Of a stretch of DNA of 7,410 bases, positions 1 through 5,971 are shown piece by piece. The notes below the pieces were generated by a model that did not search any database, was not told the DNA's origin, and worked only from the letters and a program-made list of their open reading frames with translations. The position numbers and the translations under genes are program-made. Numbering within the stretch: the stretch's first letter is position 1; the number at the start of each line of letters is the position of its first letter. This DNA is from Clostridia bacterium (GTDB lineage: Bacteria; Bacillota; Clostridia; Oscillospirales; Ruminococcaceae): positions 1 through 7,410 of the forward strand of contig QKDG01000105.1 in assembly GCA_003246805.1 (NCBI GenBank), given 5' to 3'.

Positions 1-1
1 T

Positions 2-307
2 GATATTGATACAAGGCTCATAGAACTCAATATTCCTGTTTGTTATCAGGAATTTTTAAAGCCTGTGTCACCCCCTTATTTAGCATACTATGAAACATCA
101 GGGTATTACGACGGCGCTGATTATCAGAATCTGATTAAACATCAAAGAGTAAGAATTGAGCTATACTGCAAAAATAAATCCGTCGATCTTGAAAAACAGG
201 TTGAGGCTTTATTTTTTGAGTTGGAGCTTGAAAAAGACGAGGTATGGCTGTCAGAAGAAAAGCTTTTGATGGTAACATACGAATTTGAATATGTGGAGGA
301 AATTTAA
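2..307 (+). CDS. Tail terminator/tail completion-like protein, 5' truncated
   Basis: This frame is open from the left edge, so the gene begins outside the window. The visible 101 residues start D-I-D-T-R-L-I-E and end Y-E-F-E-Y-V-E-E-I. A GTG at 65 could start an 80-residue protein, but the upstream codons read as sensible protein (IELNIPVCYQEFLKP) and no ribosome binding site precedes 65, so I treat it as internal. The pattern 'IPV.Y..F..P..PPYL.YY', then 'ADYQNL', then 'VRIELYCKNKSVDLEKQVE', resembles small proteins encoded just before the major tail protein in Firmicutes siphophages, thought to cap the tail tube (tail terminator or neck). The stop codon directly abuts the next start codon, and the last codons carry that gene's GGAGGA ribosome binding site (295-300), so the two are probably translationally coupled. 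The family call rests on pattern recall plus position; it could be another head-tail joining protein. Confidence 0.7.
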   Translation, partial: DIDTRLIELNIPVCYQEFLKPVSPPYLAYYETSGYYDGADYQNLIKHQRVRIELYCKNKSVDLEKQVEALFFELELEKDEVWLSEEKLLMVTYEFEYVEEI

Positions 308-820
308 ATGGAAATTATTTTAGGCAGTGGGAAGCTTTATGTTACAGAGTTTACAGGAACGATTCCCACAGACGAAGAATTTGAAACGGATGCTAACATA
401 TTAGGTCGCATTTCAGGTGGTGCAAGCCTTGAATATAAACCTACATATTACACAGCACAAGACGACTTAGGAATGTTAAGCAAAACCGTAATAACCAATG
501 AAGAAGTAACATTAAAAAGCGGGATTTGTACGCTTGACAGTAGCACAATCGAAAAACTGTGCTCAACAGCAAAATTAACAACTGTCGAGAGTGTCACAAC
601 CGTAAAAATTGGCGGTATTGGAAACTATAACGATAAGCAATATGCAATAAGATTCGTGCATACAAGCGGTGAAATTAAGGTAACTATTGTCGGCCAAAAT
701 CAAAGCGGATTTACTCTTGCTTTTTCAAAAGACAAAGAAACTGTTGTAGATGCGGAATTCAAGGCTATTCCCAACGACAGTGACGGAACTCTTGTCATTA
801 TTTATATGGAAAGTAACTAA
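308..820 (+). CDS. Major tail protein (tail tube subunit)
   Basis: This 170-residue protein is read as the tail tube subunit that polymerises around the tape measure. The N-terminus 'MEIILGSGKLYV' and the block around residues 39-55 (A-S-L-E-Y-K-P-T-Y-Y-T-A-Q-D-D-L-G) match the pattern I recall from Firmicutes siphophage major tail proteins. The rest alternates short beta-like stretches with Thr, Ser, Gly and Asn, as expected for a tube beta-sandwich. The length suits a single-domain form with no added Ig-like C-terminal domain. The start is ATG at 308, immediately after the upstream TAA, with GGAGGA at 295-300 giving 7-base spacing. The position, after a terminator-like gene and before a frameshifted chaperone gene, strongly supports the call. 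A hairpin with a T run follows the gene and may help give this gene more transcript than those downstream. Confidence 0.85.
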   Translation: MEIILGSGKLYVTEFTGTIPTDEEFETDANILGRISGGASLEYKPTYYTAQDDLGMLSKTVITNEEVTLKSGICTLDSSTIEKLCSTAKLTTVESVTTVKIGGIGNYNDKQYAIRFVHTSGEIKVTIVGQNQSGFTLAFSKDKETVVDAEFKAIPNDSDGTLVIIYMESN

Positions 821-822
821 TT

Positions 823-844
823 AGAGGGCTATATGCCCTCTTTT
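823..844 (+). terminator. Hairpin with short T run after the major tail protein gene
   Basis: AGAGGGC (823-829) pairs with GCCCTCT (835-841) around a TATAT loop, a perfect 7 bp GC-rich stem, followed by TTTT (841-844) then GATTT. It lies 3' of the major tail protein stop codon and before the chaperone ribosome binding site. The T run is short, so it is more likely a leaky terminator or an mRNA 3'-end stabiliser than a full stop. The downstream tail genes have no visible promoter and must be read through it. Confidence 0.4.
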
Positions 845-863
845 GATTTAAAAGGGGTAAATT

Positions 864-1157
864 ATGTTTGATGTAAATACTGTTAGCAAAAGATACTATC
901 AGGTTGAGATAGGCAATATTAACTTAGAAGTTGAACCACCAAAACTTAAAGTATTAAAAAAAATCACAAATGTGGTGAAAGCAGAAAATCAGATTGAAGA
1001 ATTAATCAATGCCGTAGTTTTAGCTTTGAATAAAAACAAAACAAACTACAAAGTTGATGCTGATTTTGTCGAGGAAAATCTTAATATTGATGAAATGACA
1101 CTGTTACTATCTGATTATTTTGATTGGGTGGCCGAGGCGAATAAAAACCCAAACTAA
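864..1157 (+). CDS. Tail assembly chaperone, short form (gpG-like)
   Basis: This 97-residue protein is the zero-frame product of the tail assembly chaperone locus. In lambda-like systems such proteins bind the tape measure and help recruit tail tube subunits, and are absent from the mature virion. Visible marks are 'LEVEPPKLKVLKKIT' near the N-terminus, 'ALNKNKTNYKVDADFVEENL' in the middle and an acidic/aromatic C-terminus 'LLSDYFDWVAEANKNPN', typical of clostridial-type chaperones encoded between the major tail protein and the tape measure. The start is ATG at 864 with AAAGGGG at 851-857. The last codons, AAA AAC CCA AAC TAA, form a slippery run, so part of the ribosomes should continue in the -1 frame (see the 864-1426 entry). 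No catalytic motif is expected or seen. Confidence 0.8.
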   Translation: MFDVNTVSKRYYQVEIGNINLEVEPPKLKVLKKITNVVKAENQIEELINAVVLALNKNKTNYKVDADFVEENLNIDEMTLLLSDYFDWVAEANKNPN

Positions 1158-1426
1158 AAATCCCTTATTATCCTGGCAAAGATGATAAGGGGCATTACAA
1201 CGTCAATAGTTTAGGATATAAAATCGTTGCCGATTATATGCGCATTTCTTTTTTTGATATAGAAGAACTTCAAATTGATGAGTATCTATTCTACTTGCGA
1301 GATGCAGCAATCTACAATTATTCGCAGACAAAAGACGGACAGAAATATCTTGACAACTGTTGGAGAATAGAGCAAACTGCCCCGGAAAAAGATAAGTTAA
1401 AAGAAAAATATGGGAAGGGGGGATAA
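864..1426 (+). CDS. Tail assembly chaperone, long form by -1 frameshift (gpGT-like)
   Basis: Reading 864-1154, slipping back one base, then reading 1154-1423 gives about 187 residues ending at the TAA at 1424-1426. The -1 frame has a stop at 1142-1144 and the zero frame a stop at 1155-1157, so the change of frame must fall within 1145-1157. The added part begins 'LKIPYYPGKDDKGHYNV' and ends 'WRIEQTAPEKDKLKEKYG', resembling the T-like second half of Firmicutes chaperones. An ATG at 1238 lies inside this frame but has no ribosome binding site, so a separate 62-residue gene is unlikely. In lambda the T part binds the tape measure while the G part helps bring tail protein, and the G to G-T ratio matters. 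I infer the same here from layout and sequence signals; protein data would settle it. Confidence 0.82.
1145..1192 (+). promoter_or_regulatory. Programmed -1 ribosomal frameshift signal
   Basis: Two overlapping X_XXY_YYZ heptamers are in the correct phase: A_AAC_CCA (1145-1151) and C_CCA_AAC (1148-1154). The zero-frame stop TAA follows at once (1155-1157). After 6-7 bases comes a hairpin: CCCTTATTATC (1162-1172) pairs with GATGATAAGGG (1181-1191) as 11 bp with one T-G wobble and an 8-base loop CTGGCAAA; T1161-G1192 can add a twelfth pair. The spacing is canonical for the second heptamer. The signal decides how much G-T chaperone is made. Confidence 0.82.
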
Positions 1427-1432
1427 TCATTG
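1415..1432 (+). promoter_or_regulatory. Ribosome binding site and TTG start of the tape measure gene
   Basis: AAGGGGGG (1415-1422) lies 7 bases before TTG (1430-1432), which I take as the start because it directly precedes the family-like N-terminus (M)AEKIKGISIEVGGDT and no nearby in-frame ATG has a comparable site. The G run also encodes the final Lys-Gly-Gly of the frameshifted chaperone, so ribosomes finishing that chaperone end at the tape measure start, allowing coupling of the two. Confidence 0.75.
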
Positions 1433-4258
1433 GCAGAAAAAATAAAAGGAATATCAATTGAGGTTGGTGGTGATACAACAGGATTCCAAAAGGCTTTAAA
1501 AGGGCTAAATTCTGAGGTTAATAAAACTCAGAAAGAGCTTGCTGCAGTTGATGTAGCCTTAAAACTTGACCCTAAAAATACAGAACTACTTACACAAAAG
1601 CAACAACTGTTAACAAAAGCAACCGACGATACTAAAGTTAAGCTTAAAGCACTTAAAGATGCTAAAGCTCAGGCTGATGAGGATATGGCTAATGGGACTA
1701 AGGTAAATGAAGAACAATATCGTAAGCTGCAGAGAGAAATTGCTTTTACTGAAAGTAACGTTAAAAAGCTTGAAACAGAAACAAAAGAGTTTACAAAAAC
1801 TGCCAATAAAGCAGGCAAAGAGATCGACTTATTTGGAGACAAAACAGAAAAACTGAATAGTGCTGCCAATAAAGTAGGTGCAGTTGCGTTGGCCGGGGCG
1901 ACTGCTATCGGTGGCATGGCATTAAAAGCAGCACAAAGCGCTGATGATATTAACACAATGGCAAAAGTTACAGGACTTTCGACCGAAGAAATACAGAAAT
2001 TTCAATATGCAAGTGAACGTATTGATGTATCATTAGACACTCTCACCGGCTCAATGTCAAAGTTAACCAAAAACATGGCAATTGCTACAAGTGGCACAGG
2101 CGATACTTATGAGGCATTTCAAAAGCTGGGTGTTGAGTTTACTAATCAAGACGGAAGTTTAAGGGACAAGCAAGAAGTATTTAACGAGGTTATCGCAAAA
2201 CTAGGCGAAATGTCGAACGAAACCGAACGAGATGCGATTGCAATGCAATTGATGGGCAAATCAGCGCAGGACCTAAATCCATTAATTTTAGGCGGGGCAG
2301 ATGCTCTCACACAGTATGGACAAGAGGCGGAAAACGCAGGGCTTATATTGTCACAAGATGCATTAGATGGTGCAAATGCTTTTAATGACGGGATAGACAA
2401 ACTAAAAGCTACTGTTGCTGCTGGGGTTGGAAAAATGGGCGGCGCTTTTGCAAAAGACCTTGTTCCAGCTATTGAAAAAGCAGTAGGGGTTATTGAAAAA
2501 ATTATTGGATTTATTGCTGAAAACAAATCCGTGATAATCACTTTAATTGCGATCTTAGGCACATTAGCATTGGGAATAAAAGCAGTAATTGCAGTGCAAA
2601 CAATACTCAACTTAGTTATGGCAGCAAACCCTATACTGCTGATTGTGGTCGCGGTGGCTGCCCTTGTAGCAGGGCTGATAGCACTTTGGAATAATTGTGA
2701 AGGGTTTAGAAATTACATTTTAAATGCTATTGACGTGATTAAGGGCACAGTCGCTGTTGTTATTAAATTTATATCTGACAGAGTATCGGAAGCGCAGGCA
2801 GGTTTTAAAGTAGTTTGCGATGCAATAGGTGAATTTTTTACAAACCTATGGAATGGTATTAAATCAACCTTTGAGAGCGTAATTAATTGGATAGTACAAC
2901 GAATGCAAGATAATTATAATTCTTTTACTGGCTTTTTCGGTGCTATCGGTGACTTTTTCATGAGTATATTTGATAAAATTAAGGGCATATTTTCGTCAAT
3001 TGGAGATACTATTAAAAATACATTTGACGGTGTTTTAAATGCAGTTAAAGGTCCATTGAATGGCATTATCGGCTTTATTAATAATGCAATAGACGGTGTT
3101 AACTCACTAATTGGTGGCATTAACTCAATTAAGATTGATGTGCCTGATTGGGTACCAGTTATTGGCGGACAGCAATTTGGATTTAATGTGCCGACAATTC
3201 CCAAAATACCAATGCTTGCAAACGGCGGAATTTTATCAAGCGGACAAGCTATTGTCGCAGAAGCCGGCCCCGAGCTTATCCAGCTTATAAACGGAAAAGC
3301 TGTTGTAACACCACTTTCAAAAGGTGCAACCAATACCCCGGCAGGCAGGCAACCAATTAATATCAATCTTTATGGCACAGGTGTAACAGCACAGCAAGTG
3401 GCTCAGATTATTCGCAACGAATTAGGTGGTGTTAATTTTAAATATATTAACGAAAACGGGAAATCAATAGTCTTTGGTGATTCTCTACCATGCTTTTTTG
3501 TAGGGATAAATGATTCCATTGGCAAAAACAGTATCACAGGCAGCGCAATAGGGGGTGACGGGCAGATTACTTTAAGCGAAACCTTAAATCCGCGAAATAT
3601 TGTGTGTGAATTTTTGTTTAAATATTATGGCACAGCTGAGAGCTATCGCAGGGCATGGATGAATATTCAGGCAGTGTTAAATCCGTTGCTTAAAGGCACT
3701 ATTGAATATACAACAGATGCAGGCGCCTTTGCTATTGATGTCAAACCGCTTGAAACACCTGTTCTTGATAATCAAAGGTTTAGTGTTCAGTTTGTGGCAG
3801 ACTATCCATATTGGAGGGATGCAACAGCAACAAAATACAGGTTCGGAACAATTATCAATGGTTTACAGCTGCCGTCTTCTTTTGATGAACATATTATTTT
3901 TGGGGAATGGACCAAATCATTTACGTTCTATAATGATACTGAAACCCCCACACCCTTTGAGCTTGAAATTGAAAGCGTATCAGATTACTGCAAGCTGACG
4001 AATGATAAAGGCGAATTTATTAAGGTTGACAGGCCGATAACACAAGGGCAAAAGCTGATTATCAACACAGGCACATACACAACAAAGCTTGTTGATGTAA
4101 ATGGTGCTGAAAGCTATGCAAACAACAAGCTAACCCTTGACAGCACCCCGGATATGAAGCTTTATAGCGGAACAAATATTCTTACCTTTGATAATGGCTT
4201 GCAAAGCCTGCCTGCCGCAACGATAAAAATAAACAGGCTTTATGTGGGGATAAAATAA
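1430..4258 (+). CDS. Tape measure protein fused in frame to distal tail (Dit) protein
   Basis: This 942-residue protein reads as two tail proteins in one frame. Residues 1-667 look like a tape measure protein, which sets tail length and leaves the tail during DNA injection: a charged coiled-coil start (about 20-140, with 'LDPKNTELLTQKQQLL' at 46-61), a Gly/Ala-rich hydrophobic stretch (about 149-168), two strong membrane-like segments (about 367-393 and 400-420), amphipathic repeats near 465-484 and 505-524, and the typical C-terminal 'LANGG...AEAGPELI' block at 596-617. Residues 668-942 start 'VNFKYINENGKSIVFGD' and resemble the siphovirus distal tail protein family (Sipho_tail), which forms the ring joining tube to tip; 'DYPYW' ends near 795 and a beta-rich C-terminal domain follows. 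These are normally separate neighbouring genes. No stop, frameshift or usable internal start separates them. The TAA overlaps the next ATG by one base (TAATG). The tape measure call is very secure; the Dit call is strong from sequence and position. Confidence 0.88.
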   Translation: MAEKIKGISIEVGGDTTGFQKALKGLNSEVNKTQKELAAVDVALKLDPKNTELLTQKQQLLTKATDDTKVKLKALKDAKAQADEDMANGTKVNEEQYRKLQREIAFTESNVKKLETETKEFTKTANKAGKEIDLFGDKTEKLNSAANKVGAVALAGATAIGGMALKAAQSADDINTMAKVTGLSTEEIQKFQYASERIDVSLDTLTGSMSKLTKNMAIATSGTGDTYEAFQKLGVEFTNQDGSLRDKQEVFNEVIAKLGEMSNETERDAIAMQLMGKSAQDLNPLILGGADALTQYGQEAENAGLILSQDALDGANAFNDGIDKLKATVAAGVGKMGGAFAKDLVPAIEKAVGVIEKIIGFIAENKSVIITLIAILGTLALGIKAVIAVQTILNLVMAANPILLIVVAVAALVAGLIALWNNCEGFRNYILNAIDVIKGTVAVVIKFISDRVSEAQAGFKVVCDAIGEFFTNLWNGIKSTFESVINWIVQRMQDNYNSFTGFFGAIGDFFMSIFDKIKGIFSSIGDTIKNTFDGVLNAVKGPLNGIIGFINNAIDGVNSLIGGINSIKIDVPDWVPVIGGQQFGFNVPTIPKIPMLANGGILSSGQAIVAEAGPELIQLINGKAVVTPLSKGATNTPAGRQPININLYGTGVTAQQVAQIIRNELGGVNFKYINENGKSIVFGDSLPCFFVGINDSIGKNSITGSAIGGDGQITLSETLNPRNIVCEFLFKYYGTAESYRRAWMNIQAVLNPLLKGTIEYTTDAGAFAIDVKPLETPVLDNQRFSVQFVADYPYWRDATATKYRFGTIINGLQLPSSFDEHIIFGEWTKSFTFYNDTETPTPFELEIESVSDYCKLTNDKGEFIKVDRPITQGQKLIINTGTYTTKLVDVNGAESYANNKLTLDSTPDMKLYSGTNILTFDNGLQSLPAATIKINRLYVGIK

Positions 4259-5967
4259 TGAAAAAAATAATAATGGTGGTGATGCTGATAGTGACTTGTC
4301 AATTATTTAATTTTCCGGCTGGTGTTGTAAATGATAATCTTCTGTTAAATAGTGGCTGGTGGCACAACATGGATAACTGGGTAATAAACAATGATGCAAA
4401 TGATTCAACCCCTGTTGTGATTTCAGACTATGAATATAACGGAAACAAAACGCTTGAAACAGGGTTAGAGGCTGACATTGATTATGATATGGTTGACCGT
4501 GGCTGGGCTTATTTTAGTGTAAATTATACAGGAAAAATTATAGCAACTGATAACTATCATACTTTTTCAGTATTTTTTATATGCCCTGATGAATTTACAA
4601 TAGATGGTTATGTTGAATTTAAATATGTTTTTGCTGATGGAACATATCAATATGATAGCTGTGTCAGCTCAAGTGTGGAACGAATAGGTGAGGGGTATAA
4701 AGTCAAATATACCAGCCGAAACTCCACATCAAAAACTGTCGTTATGATTGAGGATGTTTGTTTTAGAATCAGCCTTTATACATATACAGCACCGATTAGC
4801 ACAATTATTTATTGTTGCCAGCCAAAGCTTGAATACGGATTATCAGCGACTCCATATTGCCCGTCAATTTATGATAATATCAGCTTTGATTATGATAAAT
4901 TGAACGCGTCCTTCCAGTCTGCAAAAATCGGCGATTTTAAACCATTGTCATATCATTATACAAAAAGCCTTACGGAAGTAGGGCTTTTTAATATGCAGGT
5001 AAATAAAAGCGATGTTTATGCCAAATACATTAAGCCTGACTGCCTGATGCTATATGATGGCGACTGGCTATTGGTTGAAGATATCGAAACGGATGAAAAT
5101 ATAGCATACATTAGCGGGCTTGATTTAAAGGGCTTGCTTAAAACTCGGGTAACAAAAGGGGTAATAACTGGCTCGTTCGAGGGGTATGACAATATATCAG
5201 GCTCGACCGAAACCTGTTTTAAAACCCTAATCGCCCACAACATAGTTAATCCGGCAGACACAAACAGGACAATTCCCCTTGCCACACTTGCAAAGGATTA
5301 TAACAGAGGGCTTGCAAGCGATAACATTACAACACGCAATGAGGAGCTTGACGAGGTAATTAAAAAGCTTTGCGAAAATGCGGGAATAGGTTATGACGTT
5401 TATGCGGACAGTTTAAACAACAAAATTATTTTTGATGTTGTCGATATTGTTGATAAAACAATAGACCAGCGTGAGAGAAACCAGGTGGTTTTTGATATTG
5501 GCAGAAAGAACATCAGCGTATTTAAAAAGGTTGAGGGTGTTTCAACCTATAAGAATTTTTTCTATTGCACAAAATCCCTTGACAATACTGCCGAACAAGC
5601 TGCTTTTATCAGCGTTTTTCGCCTTGAAGAAGGTGTTAAGTCAGGCATTGCCCGAAAAGAAAAATATCTTGCTGTAAATGTTGGTGAAGATGAAAGCTTG
5701 TATCAAAAGGCTAATCAGCAAAAAATTGAATATGAAAAAATCTTCAGCTTTGAAATTCAGCCTGCCTTTATTAATAATTATGGCAAAGAGTTTGTTATAG
5801 GCGATAAAGTCACTTTAAAAGATGGGGATGAGTTTATAAATCAGATTATCAATAAAGTGACAAAATCAATAACAGGCAATGATAAATCAATAATCTTAAG
5901 CTTTGGGGCCACAAAGCCAAAAGATTTGAAATACTTATCGCAACAAATTAAAGAAGGGAGAATTTAA
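4258..5967 (+). CDS. Tail hub protein (Gp37-like) with N-terminal carbohydrate-binding-like domain
   Basis: This 569-residue protein has three visible parts. Residues 1-22 (MKKIIMVVMLIVTCQLFNFP...) look like a Sec signal peptide or membrane segment: two lysines, a hydrophobic core, then 'FPAG'; there is no proper lipobox before Cys14. Residues about 23-203 resemble a jelly-roll carbohydrate-binding domain, with 'NLLLNS' at 27-32, 'NW' at 40-41 and a closing 'KLEYGLSATPY' at 190-200. Residues about 207-569 resemble the siphovirus ReqiPepy6 Gp37-like tail family, with 'PLSYHYTKSLTEVG' at 229-242 and 'SGLDLKGLLKTRVT' from 286, taken to be the hub below the Dit ring, where Tal proteins sit in other phages. 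ATG 4258 overlaps the upstream TAA, with GTGGGGA at 4244-4250 placed 7 bases before it. The hub family usually starts directly with its own domain, so the front third looks added. The family call is good; the signal-like start is of uncertain function. Confidence 0.75.
   Translation: MKKIIMVVMLIVTCQLFNFPAGVVNDNLLLNSGWWHNMDNWVINNDANDSTPVVISDYEYNGNKTLETGLEADIDYDMVDRGWAYFSVNYTGKIIATDNYHTFSVFFICPDEFTIDGYVEFKYVFADGTYQYDSCVSSSVERIGEGYKVKYTSRNSTSKTVVMIEDVCFRISLYTYTAPISTIIYCCQPKLEYGLSATPYCPSIYDNISFDYDKLNASFQSAKIGDFKPLSYHYTKSLTEVGLFNMQVNKSDVYAKYIKPDCLMLYDGDWLLVEDIETDENIAYISGLDLKGLLKTRVTKGVITGSFEGYDNISGSTETCFKTLIAHNIVNPADTNRTIPLATLAKDYNRGLASDNITTRNEELDEVIKKLCENAGIGYDVYADSLNNKIIFDVVDIVDKTIDQRERNQVVFDIGRKNISVFKKVEGVSTYKNFFYCTKSLDNTAEQAAFISVFRLEEGVKSGIARKEKYLAVNVGEDESLYQKANQQKIEYEKIFSFEIQPAFINNYGKEFVIGDKVTLKDGDEFINQIINKVTKSITGNDKSIILSFGATKPKDLKYLSQQIKEGRI
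4962..4989 (+). repeat. Terminator-like inverted repeat inside the hub gene
   Basis: AAAAAGCCTTAC (4962-4973) pairs with GTAGGGCTTTTT (4978-4989) as a 12 bp stem with one T-G wobble, closed by a GGAA (GNRA-type) tetraloop. It has an A run on the left and a T run on the right, the shape of a bidirectional intrinsic terminator, yet it lies within the coding sequence (residues 235-244, 'TKSLTEVGLF'). It could be an attenuator, be overridden by translating ribosomes, or be a chance product of the conserved peptide. Confidence 0.5.
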
Positions 5968-5971
5968 AAAA

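Noticed and set aside
65..307. GTG at 65 as the true start of the first gene
   Set aside because: The frame is open to the left edge, the upstream residues look like part of the same family, and no ribosome binding site precedes the GTG.
1238..1426. Separate 62-residue gene starting at ATG 1238
   Set aside because: There is no ribosome binding site before 1238. The frame is open back to the slippery site at 1145, and the protein matches the second half of a frameshifted tail chaperone.
1203..1478. Reverse-strand 91-residue open frame across the chaperone/tape measure joint
   Set aside because: It overlaps two supported forward genes and their ribosome binding site. Its hydrophobic look comes from the complement of the A/G-rich strand.
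2146..2610. Reverse-strand open frame of 154 residues inside the tape measure gene
   Set aside because: Its composition is the mirror of the coding strand (rich in Ser, Pro, Ala and Ile), with no recognisable domain, and it lies wholly inside a well-supported gene.
2914..3366. Reverse-strand open frame of 150 residues in the tape measure gene
   Set aside because: It is a shadow of the forward gene, with low-complexity Pro/Ile/Ser composition and no family resemblance.
4291..4302. Lipoprotein lipobox at Cys14 of the hub protein
   Set aside because: The residues before the Cys are Ile-Val-Thr; Thr at -1 does not fit the usual Gly/Ala/Ser, so a lipoprotein is not supported.
5528..5548. Hairpin AGGTTGA/TCAACCT in the hub gene
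   Set aside because: A 7 bp stem with a 7-base loop and no T run is common by chance in coding sequence; there is no sign of function.
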